From positions 1 through 34,273 of the forward strand of contig RXOD01003965.1 in assembly GCA_005223375.1 (NCBI GenBank): DNA of 34,273 nucleotides. The letters are read 5' to 3'. Below the pieces are notes generated by a model. It was not told the DNA's origin. It was given only the letters and a program-made list of their open reading frames with translations, and did no database searches. This document shows positions 1-11,347 of the stretch, piece by piece. Both the position numbers and the translations under genes were made by a program. This DNA is from Amoebophrya sp. AT5.2. Lineage: Eukaryota > Sar > Dinophyceae > Syndiniales > Amoebophryaceae. The number at the start of each line of letters is the position of its first letter. Within the stretch, counting starts at the first letter, position 1.

Positions 1-24
1 GTCGAGGTCGAGGTCGAGGTCGAC
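1..24. repeat. Hexanucleotide tandem repeat (gtcgag)n
   Basis: Four near-perfect gtcgag/gtcgac units run to the window edge. On the minus strand they encode the alternating Ser-Thr tail of the Notum-like protein, so the repeat is in frame with the coding sequence. Its full length cannot be seen. Confidence 0.85.
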
Positions 25-2387
25 GTGCTCCGAGCCGCAGCTATGGCTTTCTCTTCCTCTTCAATAATTGGAATTGCTTTCTCTTCCTCTTCAGCCCAGT
101 GCTTTCTCCATTCCTCTTCCGATTTCTCCTTCGCTTCATCTATCTGCTTCGCAAGGTCTTTGCGCATTTGTTTTTTGGTTTCCACCTGCTTCCACTCTTC
201 TTGTTTCTGCACGGCTTCCGCCTTTTCGTTCGCCTCTTGCAGCGCTGCGAGCCACTGTTCCGTGCCGTCGTTGAAGCCGCCACGCCCGTTGTGCGCCCCA
301 AATGTAGGGTTGCTGCCCTTCAGCTTGCCTCCAGCGAGGGCCACGCACTTGTCTGTTTCTCCCCAGATGCACGAGTTTGCGTACTGGCCCTTCGCTTTCC
401 ACACCTCCGCCAAATTCGACGTCGAATTCCGTCCATTACTAGAAGCAGAACGGAAGGACGATTCGTTCTTCCATTCGTAGCTCCACCATCTCTTCAGCAC
501 TTCGTTCAGAAGCGTTCCGTGCACCTTCGCCCGCATCACGGCGTTGTGCTTGCCCACGTCCATGAGCACGTGGCCGACGCTCGCGCTCACAAAAAAGCCG
601 AACGAGTCCGACGCCGGCGTCCGCCCGATCACGTCCAGCAGCTCCTGCAGGTACTGCTTGCCCCTTCCCCGTAGGTGCCCCAGGTGCTGGTGGGACGACC
701 CGCCGCCGTCGCCCCGGCCTTTCAGGTAGCTGTCGTACCCGTGGGCCGCGAAGAAGGGGCGAATGCGGACGGGGTCCTCGGGCAGGAGCTCTTCGCCGCA
801 GACGCGGTTGTTCGCGTCGCGCAAAAAGTGCCGCGCGTGCGTGTGCGGGAAAAAACACTTCCAGCCCTCTGTTGCGTTGTACTCCCCCACGAGCCACCCG
901 CTCGCCCTCCCGCAGCCGTCCGCAATGTTGGGCTTCCAGACGCCGAAGCCGACCTGGTAGTCCATCTCCAGCCCGTTCCACCGCTGGCCTTCCGGGTTGC
1001 GCTCCCCGCCCACGAAATTGTACTCGTTGTGGTACCGCCAGAGCTTGTCAGTGGACGGGCCGCGCACGTACCACGCGGAGTCGATCAGAATGCCGAACTT
1101 CTTCAGCGGTTTTCTCTTCCATCTTTCCTGCTTGATGTCCAACTGTTGCTTCCAGTCCCTATTATATTTGAAATTTCCATCGAGAGCATAGACGATTCCT
1201 CCTCGAGATGCTGTCGGTGTCTTTTGGCCCTGCATCACGTGGAAGACCGCGCAGGCGTTCAAGTGCGCTCCCGCGCCCCCTGCGCTCGACCCCGACAGCA
1301 CGGCCTCGCTGATACCCGCCCCGCCGCTCGTAGGCCCCAGTCCTTTGGTTCGCGCGACCGCGTCCTCGACGTACGTCGCGACCGCCTTCACGATGCGAGA
1401 CCCGTGGAAGCGCACGTTCTTGTCCACGTGGCCGCCCGACTTTCGATTCACCCGCCAGTCCGCCTCGTCCGCGTCCCCGATCCACTTGTCGCTGCTGCAG
1501 TAGGGCAACAAAACTTTCTGAAACTCCTGGAAAGCGAGAACGTCTCCCCCTGAACGGGCGTCCGCCCTGTCCTTGTTCCACCCCAGGCCGTGCCCAATTT
1601 TTTTGTCGCGGATGAACTCTTTGGGCCGCGTCTTCAGCCCGGGCTTGCGCTTCGCGTACATCTCCGGCGTGGGCGCGTCGCCCCCGCTGTAGAGGTAGAA
1701 CAACCACTTGCCCGGGTCCGACACGACCTTGTTCACCGCTCCGCGTCCGGAGGTGAACGACACCGCCTCCAAGGCGCGGCAGGGGTTCCAGAAAAACTTG
1801 TAGTACTTGCCGTCGTTGCAACTCGCGGTCTTCCTCAAACTAGGCGGAAGCGAGAACCCGTAGTGGTGCTTGTTGGGCCGAAACTTCGGGTGAGCCTTCA
1901 GCCGTGCGCAGGCGTCTTCCAGGCTGTCCGAGTCCTCCGCTAACACGTAGCTCTTTGGTTTTTTTGTTGTTTTCTTTTCAGGCCGAGGCCGTAGTCGTTT
2001 CTGGAGGGCGGACGAGGCCTCCTCCTCGTCTGGCTCATCTGTCGCAGTCGCCCATGATACCTTCGGCTTTACCTCCACCTCCGAAGACGAAGTTTGATGA
2101 TCATAGTACGGGGCGGGGACCTGCAGCTCCGGCGGGGCCCGTAGCTGCGAACGAGTCCGAAGGAGCGACGATTTGTGGTCAGAAAGTGGCTTGACATCAC
2201 TCCTCAGACGAGGAAGTGCTGGATTGCTTTTGCTGGCACTCGCTGTCGCTGAGGACATGAGGGCAGGGCTGGCGAACAATGGTGAAAATACGCGCCCAAA
2301 AATGCAGCCACAGGGCGGCCGAGACGCTCTTCTTGAGCGGCCACGGACTCGGACCATGGGATTGCAATTATTTCTTTCACGTTTCAT
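1..2387 (-). CDS. Notum/pectinacetylesterase-family serine hydrolase, 3'-partial at window edge
   Basis: One uninterrupted frame runs from an ATG at 2385-2387 to the window start with no stop, so the C-terminus is missing. The fold is recognised from the block order of the pectinacetylesterase/Notum family: WLFYLYSGGD (oxyanion region), YCSSDKWIGD, FHGSRIVKAV, the nucleophile elbow GSSAGG (Ser near residue 368), GILIDSAWYV, and a late FFVSASVGHVLMD whose His (about residue 606) is the likely catalytic His. The family removes acyl or acetyl esters from glycans or lipidated proteins outside the cell; the substrate here is unknown. A second in-frame ATG at 2256-2258 is possible. The first start adds an Arg-rich stretch and a weakly hydrophobic segment, not a clear signal peptide. 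Residues after about 665 form a Lys/Glu-rich predicted coiled coil with a duplicated EEEEKAI motif, then alternating Ser-Thr at the edge. These tails are not part of the usual family core. Confidence 0.82.
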   Translation of the reverse strand, partial: MKRERNNCNPMVRVRGRSRRASRPPCGCIFGRVFSPLFASPALMSSATASASKSNPALPRLRSDVKPLSDHKSSLLRTRSQLRAPPELQVPAPYYDHQTSSSEVEVKPKVSWATATDEPDEEEASSALQKRLRPRPEKKTTKKPKSYVLAEDSDSLEDACARLKAHPKFRPNKHHYGFSLPPSLRKTASCNDGKYYKFFWNPCRALEAVSFTSGRGAVNKVVSDPGKWLFYLYSGGDAPTPEMYAKRKPGLKTRPKEFIRDKKIGHGLGWNKDRADARSGGDVLAFQEFQKVLLPYCSSDKWIGDADEADWRVNRKSGGHVDKNVRFHGSRIVKAVATYVEDAVARTKGLGPTSGGAGISEAVLSGSSAGGAGAHLNACAVFHVMQGQKTPTASRGGIVYALDGNFKYNRDWKQQLDIKQERWKRKPLKKFGILIDSAWYVRGPSTDKLWRYHNEYNFVGGERNPEGQRWNGLEMDYQVGFGVWKPNIADGCGRASGWLVGEYNATEGWKCFFPHTHARHFLRDANNRVCGEELLPEDPVRIRPFFAAHGYDSYLKGRGDGGGSSHQHLGHLRGRGKQYLQELLDVIGRTPASDSFGFFVSASVGHVLMDVGKHNAVMRAKVHGTLLNEVLKRWWSYEWKNESSFRSASSNGRNSTSNLAEVWKAKGQYANSCIWGETDKCVALAGGKLKGSNPTFGAHNGRGGFNDGTEQWLAALQEANEKAEAVQKQEEWKQVETKKQMRKDLAKQIDEAKEKSEEEWRKHWAEEEEKAIPIIEEEEKAIAAARSTSTSTSTS
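46..93. repeat. 18-bp direct repeat coding a duplicated acidic motif
   Basis: The block gctttctcttcctcttca occurs twice, starting about 30 bp apart. On the minus strand both copies read in frame as the C-terminal EEEEKAI motif of the Notum-like protein, so the acidic tail appears to have grown by a short in-frame duplication. Confidence 0.8.
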
Positions 2388-2450
2388 TGTGACGAGAAGA
2401 TGTTGAAATGAACGAGAGAAGATGAGAAGGGATTTTCAAGGAGATCATCA

Positions 2451-2552
2451 GAGGGGGGTATTAAAAAATACTTAAACCACGAGTAAAAAAATGGTTATGG
2501 TGAGAGGGGGGTATTAAAAAATAAGCACTTAAACCACGAGTAAAAAAATGGT
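2451..2552. repeat. Imperfect tandem duplication, about 45-49 bp unit
   Basis: Two copies (2451-2495 and 2504-2552) share gaggggggtattaaaaaata, then cttaaaccacgag and a poly-A run ending atggt. The second copy has a 4-bp insertion. The pair sits just past the stop of the small membrane-protein gene, in its presumed 3' untranslated region and upstream of the Notum-like gene. Confidence 0.9.
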
Positions 2553-2554
2553 AT

Positions 2555-3512
2555 CTATGAGCGATAAAACCGCTGCCGCATGAAGAGCAAGAGGAGGGTC
2601 CTGAAGGAAATCAAACGAAACGATAATGAAGCGCCAGCGCCTGCTCCGAAGATATTAGATAAAATGAAATTGATGTTGTCAACATGCTTGTTGGTGTAGC
2701 TGGAGTCCGATATCGAGCCGATCATTATTTTTTATAAAAAAATATTAATACACCAGTTAGCATCAGACGGACACGGTGACGAACGATCAAAACGGACACG
2801 GAGAGGACGATACTTACATAAAGAGGACCAGGACGGAAAGAAAAATGTCGCTCGATGCGCTGGAGCCAGATTGTCTGCTGCAGTACGGATCTGACGCACA
2901 GCCGACCACCTTGCCTGGAGGATTGGCCAAGTAGTTGGAGTTGCGGTTGACGCATGCATACTTTCCATCCAGGTTCATCTGCACGGGAGGTCTTGCGTTC
3001 TCTCCCACAAGAATGGAGAACAATCTGACGCCCAAGGAAGAACGGAACGGAATCCGATTCCGATGCGGTATAATAATAATGGTGATGGTCAGTCACTAGT
3101 CTCTGTCCTCTCAGTCACAAGCATATTTATATAAACTAGCCTTGCCCCAGCGCGAGCGGCGCCGGGGCTGCAGTTGATGGTCCTGGATGATCCATATTTT
3201 TCCTGATTCATACCTTCGCCTTCCGAAGAGGTGCAGTAGATGAGGTTTCTCTATTGAACAACGAAGTGCTCGAATTTGTTTCGCAAGCAGGCCGCTCGCT
3301 GACCTAGCCTTCTGGCTAGAGCTTATCTTTCCAAACCAACGTAGCATCATCAGCATTTTTGACTTTGGGTCTCCTATGCAGCTACTCGGGACAGTTTCTT
3401 TGTACAGCACCCACGTCTTGGTCTTGCAATGAAAATGAATTTCGATGCACGTGCAACGCTTTGTCTGCCCGATTTGTAGGCATGAACTGGGTGGCTGAGA
3501 GGACGGATCGCC
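2555..3512 (-). CDS. Cys-rich, Ser/Thr-rich single-pass membrane protein (5' end unresolved)
   Basis: Four exons are proposed from frame and splice signals: 3364-3512, 3214-3298, 2818-2978 and 2555-2600. The last intron is the strongest, with donor GTAAGTATCG, acceptor ttccttcag, and a join that completes a hydrophobic segment (DIFLSVLVLF joined to MTLLLLFM) followed by a short basic tail RQRFYRS and a stop. Upstream comes an ectodomain with a Cys-containing exon (CTC, HC, SSC), a Ser/Thr-rich exon, and a second Cys cluster (YAC, GCASDPYC). The arrangement suggests a type I surface protein with a small disulfide-bonded ectodomain. The donor of the first listed exon is the least certain, and the first coding exon with a signal peptide was not found. 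I recognise no family. Confidence 0.45.
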
Positions 3513-3723
3513 CTGCAAAAAATCAATAAAATCTAGGGCTCGTCCGGTTCCCCCCGCATGTATCGTCTCGCCGTCGTCATCTGTATTCTTTCACGCGAAA
3601 AACTGTGCATCTACATCTACAACATCATCTACGGCTCGGGCACGGCGTCGTGTTGGTCGTGCAATCTTGTAGGTGGAGGACCATCTTCAAGCTCAAGGCA
3701 GCCTGAACTAGAAATGCAAATGT

Positions 3724-6700
3724 TCACGCCACGTCGCAAAGCGAGTGGAACCGGAGCAGATCGTGGCCATACCGGAAGTGTTCCGTCGCCTCGAACGCCA
3801 CCGCGATCGTGGAAATCAGGATCACGCATGCCATGGACAGAATTATGGGCGCCTGTCGTTTCTGAAACAGCTTCGCGACGCTCGCCTGACCCACCATGGT
3901 AAAAACGAAGCCCATCACGAAAGCGAAGGCCGCGTAGTCGAGCGCCAAAAACCCAAACAATGCGAAGGAAACGCAGGCAGTAGAGGCGGTGAAGAAGATC
4001 ATGGTGCTGTTCGAGGATCGAATATTCATATTGATTCATCTTGTGAAGCATTGGTTTTGGACCACGTGCCCCCTCCAAATGCAAATCTCCATCACGCTAC
4101 AGACTCAAAGCCAATGAAGAATGTTGGAAAACAACAAGTACTTAAGAAAAGTAAGTACGCTGCGGTCGCGCTGGCGATCTGTGGCTCCACGCCCAGCGCC
4201 AGCATGAGTGGCCCCTTCACGACGCCGCCTCCGATTCCAAACATGCCGGCCATCACGCCGGCGCAGGTGCAGATGGCCGGATACGTCACGGTGTTCTTCG
4301 CATTCCACTCGATGTTCCCGGCGGCGGCAGACGCTGGCTCCTGGGTTCCATGACTCTGACTCGGGCTCACTACAGTAGAGGTGGACCACGACGTCCTTGT
4401 CGAGCTATGCGACGAGGTTCTGCCCCCGTCTGCTGCCGTCGTAGTCGCTGATGGCGTGTCAGGAAACGCTCGCCGTGCGCTTGATGTTCCGAATGCTGGT
4501 GTCGTGTTGATCGTTGTCGCAGTGTCAGAACCAGAAGGTCGCGGCGCTAGTACTTCACCAAGAACTGCTACGACGCCAGAGTCCTGCACTAGATCCGGCT
4601 CTTTCAGGAAAGGAGTTGTGTTCGTCGCGCCAAGAGCAACGTCGTTGGAATCCTTGCTCCGGGTCCTGGTTGCCGTGGTGGCCACCGAAGAAAGCAGCGA
4701 GTCGGATCCCGCGTTCGTCTTGAATCCGTCTCCGGAATTTGGAAAAGTTGCCCGCGCCCCTGCTCCAGGCCCCATGGGCGCAAACCTCGGGGAGCTAAAG
4801 AGATAGCGCCGCGTGTAAATCTCGTTCAAGATTTGGCGGCGGTAGAAAACGAGGGAGAGCAATATCACCGGAAAGTTCGCGAGAATGACCAGCCAGTAGC
4901 CGAGGGTTCCGCAATTTGCAACCGGCTGAAATTTGTGCCCATCCCCGCGCATTATCTGCAGCGCCAACCCAATCACGTACAGCGGCAGAAATGCGAAGAA
5001 TTTCTGAGGTGGAGGTAGAATTTTTATGCGAATGCATGCTGCAGTTTCGCATTTTTCGGCGGCTGACAACAGTGAACTTTTGATTTTGGAGGGAGTGCTC
5101 GTGTTTGTCTCGAGTCCCGAAAAAAACCTACAGAAATAAAAAAGATAAAACTATAGTATACCTTCCAGACGCTTCCTGAACCTTGGCCCCCCCCGGAAGG
5201 AGCTCTCTGTTCTCCACCTTCTCCTCCCACACTTCCAGCCGCAGCCGGGCTACTCCTGGATGAAGTTGCGCCACTCGCTACAGCAGGAGCAGCAGTGGGA
5301 GTGGTCCGCCCAGCTTCTTCGACGTCTTCAGGGAGCGGTCGTTCCTGTTCCATTCGCTTCATCCCCTTCTCCAACGTGTTCACGCCCATCAACAGCAAAA
5401 TGCCCACGAGCAGCAGCTGCAACACGAAACTGGGCAGAATCTTGTTGATTAATGTGCCGACGACTGCCCCGAGGATAGTGGATGGCTCCATCAGCAGAAT
5501 GATATTCCAGTCGATCACGGAATCGCCGCTCGCGGTTTTCTTCCGGCAATTGAAGAGGAGGTTCGCGATGCTGCCGCCGAAAATCGTCACGTTGGAGAGC
5601 GCCGAGGCGTTGGCGGTCGGAAAGCCCAGCACCATGATGTAGAGAGGGACGAAAAAAGGCCCGCCACCAATACCGCCACAGGCCGCGACGAGAAGACCGA
5701 AGGAAGCAAGAAGAAAAGTGAGGTAGTCACCTACGATTGGGAGAGGTGGGAAAATAGCGTTACTTACACTTAGGGACGATAGCGATAGCTAGCTAGGGAA
5801 CAATAAATTTTGATTTCAGGAGGAGTGACTTCAGTGAGCGAGAAGTGGTCAGATTCTTGAGTGGATGTCGCTGCAAATACTGGTGCCATGTGACTCAAAA
5901 CCAACACATCCAGATGACAGTAGCAGTACGGCCATCGAACGGCCAGAGTGGCTTTCTTGGTTTCCAGGCGATCTTGCGCTGCTGCAATAACGACGTGAGA
6001 ATCTCGGACTCCGCCTCGCTGCCTGATGCCGCCTCGACCTCCCACTCTTCATCGACGACATTTCGTCCCAGCGACTCGATCAGCCCGAAGTCATCGATCA
6101 GCTGCTGCAACGGGTCCGCGTTTTCATCGTCGACCTCTGCTCGCGCCGCTTCTGCTCGAGTTGCTTGACTAGCGAGTTCAAGTTCTTCTTTAGATTTTTT
6201 TGTAATCGCGCTCGAACCGGCCGGCATCGGCAATGCTGTTACCCCGTCGATCTCGGAGGTTTGTTTTTCGTGCTGATCTTGCTCGCGCCGCATCAACATC
6301 ATGTCTTGCTCTTGTTTCGCCGTTCGTGTCGTCTTTCCTGATTTAGTCGTTTTGGAAGCGCTCCGCGCATCAACATCAACTGCAAGTGCCGCTTGATTGG
6401 TGTCGTCATGTTTATTTCCTTCCTCATTGTCGTAGGCCTTGATGACCACATGATTTTCAGCAATCGAAGCACCACGACCAGCAGCTCGCTCCTCGGATGT
6501 AGCTGCTAGTCGCGTATTTTCGGAAGCCGCTAAAGTGCCGCGAAGCCGAGATGGAGACCTACCATGCCGGTCCCGCGGTGAAGACGGAGACTCGACCGCT
6601 GGTGCGTCGGAGGCGAGCGCTGCGGCACTTCGAGCACTTGTGACTTCGGGTACCTCCAGGTCATTCTCCGCACCGTTCACAGCGGTAAGGCTGCTGGCGG

Positions 6701-6806
6701 AGACAGCTCCGAGAAGGAATGCGAGCAGGTACATCTGCAGGAGGGCTTTTCCGCGTCGTGCCCGTTCCGCTTCCGCAGCCGCTCGAGGCACTAAGGCGTA
6801 AGGCAT
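3724..6806 (-). CDS. TauE/SafE-family anion permease with long N-terminal extension, 4 exons
   Basis: Exons are 5930-6806, 5162-5730, 4159-5003 and 3724-4006, all GT-AG, giving 857 aa. Residues 1-18 are basic, then ALLQMYLLAFLLGAVSA is a signal peptide or anchor. About 250 acidic, charged residues follow before the first membrane half, DYLTFLLASFGLLVAACGGIGGG. TauE/SafE proteins are duplicated multi-helix permeases for sulfite, sulfonates or related anions, with a Gly-rich motif in each half. The second motif, GMFGIGGG, is near residue 738, and the last exon supplies four more helices. Between the halves are Ser/Gly-rich and Ser/Thr-rich loops of roughly 80 and 150 residues. Prokaryotic members are about 250-300 aa, so this is a much enlarged form. 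A second ATG at 6855-6857 is in frame, but the 6806 start puts the signal segment at the terminus. Substrate and membrane are unknown. Confidence 0.85.
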
Positions 6807-6958
6807 CTTGTTAGGTTGTAGAGGGAACGCAACTAGGTAAGATGAATCATCGATCATGCATGGAAGTCGTAGCTAGTGTGTCGCCGTACATCCAACTTCT
6901 GACTTTTAGTACCAGCCCGATGAGTTCGAGTGAGTTCATGTCCTCGCCGTCTCTAATT

Positions 6959-7694
6959 CTATGTCACGGTGGTCACCTCCTGCTCCCACCACCAGAATCG
7001 ACTGGAGCTGACCTCGCCGAGGACCGTCCCCGAAGATCCATTGGGTGCCTCGTGAGCGGGCTCTACTTCTGCGACTTCGCCTTCGGGCACGGGCTCAGCT
7101 ATCACTAGCTGGCCCGCGCCCGTCGAGTTGCTGCTGGCTGTAGGAGCCCCGCCGCGTTGGTCTATCACGACATCTAGTTGTACTACGCTTGTTCCGGCTA
7201 CAGAAGTAGTTGTAGTTACGCTTTCACTGTATTCATTTACATTTTCATCCTCCTCGCACGCATGAATTTTTGCTTCTTCTCTTGCTTCCTGGAAGTGTTT
7301 CAAGGCTAGGTCAAGGAAACAGCAGAAAACCAGTATCACATGTAGAAGGCGGGTTATCTCCTTGCCGCCGCTAAGGTCAATATTTGTGTCATCGAGCGGC
7401 TCCACCATTTTTTGGGATAGTCGTCGAACCGTCAAAGCCCAGGATGTTGGCAGCCCGCCACAAATTCGCGAGCTCAACCTGTCTGTCTCTGTGGATCCTC
7501 GATGGAGGATCATGCGAAATTTCGTTCCAGGTTTTACTTTTATCGAAGTAGTCGATCTTAAAATCAAAGTCTACAACGGCCCCCGCTGGTGTGACAGACG
7601 AGTGACAAGTATATAACGGCTCACTTTTTCCTTCTTCTCGTTGATGCCACGAACGATGATCCACGAACGCCGCTGCCGGCAAAAAACGCCACAC
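6959..7694 (-). CDS. Hypothetical protein with one hydrophobic segment, exon structure uncertain
   Basis: The 3' part is convincing: an open frame ending at a TAG at 6959-6961, with a hydrophobic segment (ITRLLHVILVFCCFLDLAL), then an acidic Ser/Thr/Val-rich tail and a closing EQEVTTVT. A second frame upstream (to about 7694) looks coding (DFDFKIDYFDKSKTWNEI). One GT-AG join, donor near 7458 and acceptor near 7370, puts the two in frame. The start and any earlier exons were not resolved. No family is recognised. The stop is 150 bp upstream of the permease start on the same strand. Confidence 0.35.
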
Positions 7695-8174
7695 GCAGGC
7701 CTCAGTTCCTCACTTCTACTTCTTGTTCTCGTGATGTCAAGAAGCAGCACACAGAATAAACATCTACACGGGAGGCGCTGAGTAGAACAGCATTGAGCAA
7801 AACCAAAATCCGAGACACAGTAGTATCCGTACTCACTGCGATAGCGATTGATGTTCATCTTTATGCTTGAAGATCTTCAACAAGCTGGAATTCGCTGAAA
7901 GGAAAGGGGCTGCCCGTAGCACGCGCATGGCTGGGCATGAAGCTGAAATTCGTTAAAAGAGAAGCGGCGGCTCGTCGCTAGTGAAGACTGGTGTAACGTT
8001 CATCGCGTCGCAGAACTCTTTTTCAATGTTTGGTGTCCAGCAAAACTCCGCTCCCAATTGCGTAGGTATGTTGATCATGCGGCTCGTCAGGAAGACTTCA
8101 TGATTTCCTTCATGTAGTCTCGACAGGCAGAATCTGCTGAGGCTACTGGCGCGTTACTTGAGGCTGACGGTCCG
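7695..8174. other. Intergenic stretch with a degenerate short duplication
   Basis: No supported gene. Around 7885-7965 an imperfect duplication is visible: gctggaattcgctgaaagg and gctgaaattcgttaaaaga. Part of this stretch may be untranslated sequence of the glycyl-tRNA synthetase gene. Confidence 0.4.
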
Positions 8175-11100
8175 TTACTTGATGCAGACGGCTCTTTTCT
8201 CGCCGGTGATGGCACCCTCGGTGGAAACTGTGGCGCCTTTTGTGTTCGTCACGTAGGATCCCTTCACGCACCGGCCTTTTTGAGAAAATAAACGTCGATG
8301 CATGTGTTTTAGTCCTCAATCGAGTGCACTGAGTGATGGGTGAAACAAGATCAAGAAAACGTCGAATTCCGACGAATAAGCCCTGCGCAGAAGTGAAGCT
8401 GAAAAAGAAACAAAATGAAGCGTTGTTTATTTCCACCATTTCCTAGTCCTTTTTCCTATCATACAGAGCAGTTGTCAACATACCTGCAGCCCGACGAGCG
8501 CGGTCGCTTGGTTTTCCACCGTTTTGAAGCTCTGCTGCGCCTCCAAAAACGAGATTTCCCCCGCCAGAATCTTTCCGATCAGCACCGGGATCTGGTCCAA
8601 CGGCACCCGGATCTGGCCGCAGCTGTCTCTCTCCCGCAGCGTTGCGGCGTTCAGCTCGAAGGTGTCCAGGTCGATGGTGACCGCGAACGGGATGCCCAGC
8701 TCGTCGTTGCGCGCGTACCTTTTCCCGATACTCGCCCCGGTGTCGTCCACCGAACCCGCGCAGTTCATAAAGGCGAAGTCCCGCTTCAGCTGCTTCACAA
8801 CCGCAGGGAAGCGCTCGTGGCGCTTCACCTTGTTGTCCACCGGGAGAATCGTGTACTTGTAGGGGGCCATCGGCGGCGGCAGCCGCAGATACGCACGCTT
8901 CTGGCTGTCGCCGGAGTTGGCCTGAGGTTTCGAGGAGTGTCGTTGTGTCGGAGGATTATGTTTTTCATCCATCTACTTTCGCTAGCGGAAGCGCAAGCGG
9001 GCGCGGGGAGGGCTTGGTTATAATTTGGTTGCGCCTTCTTGCTGAGTAGAGAATGCGAGAGATGAACAAGTATCTTTAGTGACATTAGTCCAAATTGAAA
9101 AGGCCAGAAGTACGTCCTGTGGCCTCTCCACGTATGTGTGTTCGAACACGGTGAAGAGCAGGCGATCCACGCCGAAGGAGGGTTCGATCACCGACGGCGT
9201 GTACGTGATCGTGGTCTCTTTTACCATCTTCGAGCTGGTCTTGAACTTGTCGCCCGGGATCGCGTGCGCCTCATCGTTCACGACAACGACGACCTCCTCC
9301 CCGGCGTCCGCCTTCTGCTGCAGCGCGCGCAGATCGGCGTAGTCCATCTGCTCCAGCGCCTCCTTCACGGGTTTGCCGGCCTTCTTCAAGTGTTTCATGA
9401 TCTCCTTGGCGGAGTCCTTGGTGAGCTCAGTCTTCTCGACATCGATGGGCTCCGGCAAAGTCTCGCGGACCTTCAAATCCTGCTTGGCGGCGTTCGCGTG
9501 GGCAGTCAGGTCGAAGCATGACCTGGGGTAAGTAAAGCGTCGACCTCCAATCGTCTTGTTGTTGATGTGGTTCTTGCGATGAAAAGATCCAGCATTCTTG
9601 AGGCCACAACTCAACGTAGACTTACAAACTGTCACTGAGTTGTGGAAGCACAAGCAAGTGGACGAAGACGATTCGATGGAACTATTAATACGTGAATATC
9701 AGAACAAAACAAGATCTCGCACGAGTAAAGATGTGAGGCAAGTATTAAGTCTAACTACCTGTTGGCAATTCCGACGATCTCGAGCCAGCCGTAGCTTGTG
9801 TAGGCCTCGGCGTCCCAGCAGTCGCAGGCGTAGTGGGCCATTTCCGTGCTCAAATGCTGGCGGAACCGGATGTGTTCTGGGTTGCAGCCAATCTTCGTCA
9901 AAAACAAGTAGGTGCGCGCGATAAAGTAGCCCATAGTCTGGTTCGCGTCGCGAATCACCCCGTTTTCCAGCGCGTCAGCGAGTACATAAGACTGAGGCTC
10001 CTCGCCAGCAAGCTGCGTGCGCTCGTCAAACCTGTTTGAAATTGAAGCGTTTAGCTGGATTGGGTCAAGTACTAAGGTTAAGGATATATAGGTTTGTACA
10101 TCGGTACTACCTGAGACCAATCGATGGCGAGAAGTAAGACATCAAAGAGAAACGCGTAAGATGCGAAAGAATGAGAACAATCAGTACAGGCAGATTTTGA
10201 GGTCCTTCACTTCGGCGAATTTGGGGTGGTCGTATTCCTTCGGCTTGATGAACCACTCGATTTCGGCCTGCTGAAACTCGCGCTGTCTGGTGAGCCCCGC
10301 CCGCGGTGCGATCTCGTTCCGGAACACCTTGCCGATCTGGGCAATACCAAACGGCATTCTTTCCCCGTTCTGCTCCTTGCAGAACTTGTAGTTGAGGAAG
10401 ATGCCCTGCGCCGTTTCTGGCCGCAAAAACCCCTTTTCGCCGCCGACCGGACCGATGGGCGTCGGAAACATCAGGTTGAAAGCAACCGGCTCCGTCAAAG
10501 GGTTGCCGGTGTCGGGAGAAGTGACGTTGTACTTGGCGAAAACCTGCATTTTCGGTGCGGCATTGTTTCGTTTGACCACGATGCTGCGGGGGTAAAATTT
10601 TGATTTTCATACCCAAGTTTCATTTGGGGGACGGAAGGCCAGTGAGATCATGAGTAGATGATGGGCAATGGATTCTGATTTTTGACGCGAAGTTGTAGAA
10701 ACTCGATTTGCAGTTGTGCTTCCTTGACGAGTAGAAGAAAGATGCAAGTTCATACCTCAACGAGTTCGTCCTTCGAGTATCCGTCCGCTGAATTGTGGAC
10801 AATTTGCAGCTCCTTTTTCAGGGCCTCATCTTTCGTTTCCGCCATTCTCTTCTCCATGACGTCTTCGAGGAGTTTGTCTGCCCTCCAAAACAGCTCCGGC
10901 TTCAAAGAATCCTTCACGACAAAATCCGAAAATTTGTCCACGTGCCCAGACGCTTTCAGGACGCGCTCCTGTAGTTTCAAAATGGCGAGCGTAGACTCAG
11001 CGACTTCCTTTTGTCCATGATGAATCAATTCAAACGCGTCGTCTTTATGAGAACAAAGTCACCACGACGACCACCAGAAACAGTCTACTTGCTTCAAGCT

Positions 11101-11347
11101 CAAACAAAGTTAGTCGTACCTGCATGATGATGGTATCCTCAATCTCCATTATTTCTTCTTCGACGACGAAGTGCTGTCTCCACAGCGCGAACATATTGTT
11201 TTTCATGGCGCACCCGGGCGGGCCGTACGCGAAGAATCCCGCCGCACCACCATAGATATCGCTCGCCTGCCGGTAAAAAAACCGCCGCTTCGTCAAACCC
11301 TCCACGTCAGCCCGGGCAAGGGCAAACTTGTTCACGTTCTGAGCCAT
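8175..11347 (-). CDS. Glycyl-tRNA synthetase (class II, alpha2 type), 7 exons
   Basis: The enzyme attaches glycine to tRNA-Gly using ATP. Exons are 11120-11347, 10756-10968, 10188-10543, 9759-10031, 9114-9522 and 8484-8921, with a last exon at about 8175-8261. The first six joins are GT-AG and restore family sequence exactly: [29 protein letters not shown], the ATP-site block [15 protein letters not shown], motif 2 [15 protein letters not shown], and motif 3 GVDRLLF. The C-terminal anticodon-binding domain ([13 protein letters not shown] to [12 protein letters not shown]) follows. The six secure exons give 639 codons, close to the usual size without the WHEP domain of animal enzymes. The terminal exon is uncertain: an alternative acceptor would end the protein three residues after exon 6. 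The frame is also open upstream of the chosen ATG, so an extended, possibly organellar, form cannot be excluded. Confidence 0.93.

Noticed and set aside
1162..1821. Minus-strand 219-codon frame and several plus-strand frames over 1-2200
   Set aside because: They are Arg-rich shadows. The true frame here is the Notum-like one, which has family motifs and no stop across the region.
10900..11120. Apparent non-canonical splice sites in the glycyl-tRNA synthetase gene
   Set aside because: Extending the downstream frame upstream suggested odd junctions, but alignment to conserved family blocks showed ordinary GT-AG introns with acceptors further in (for example CTACAG|GAGCGC).
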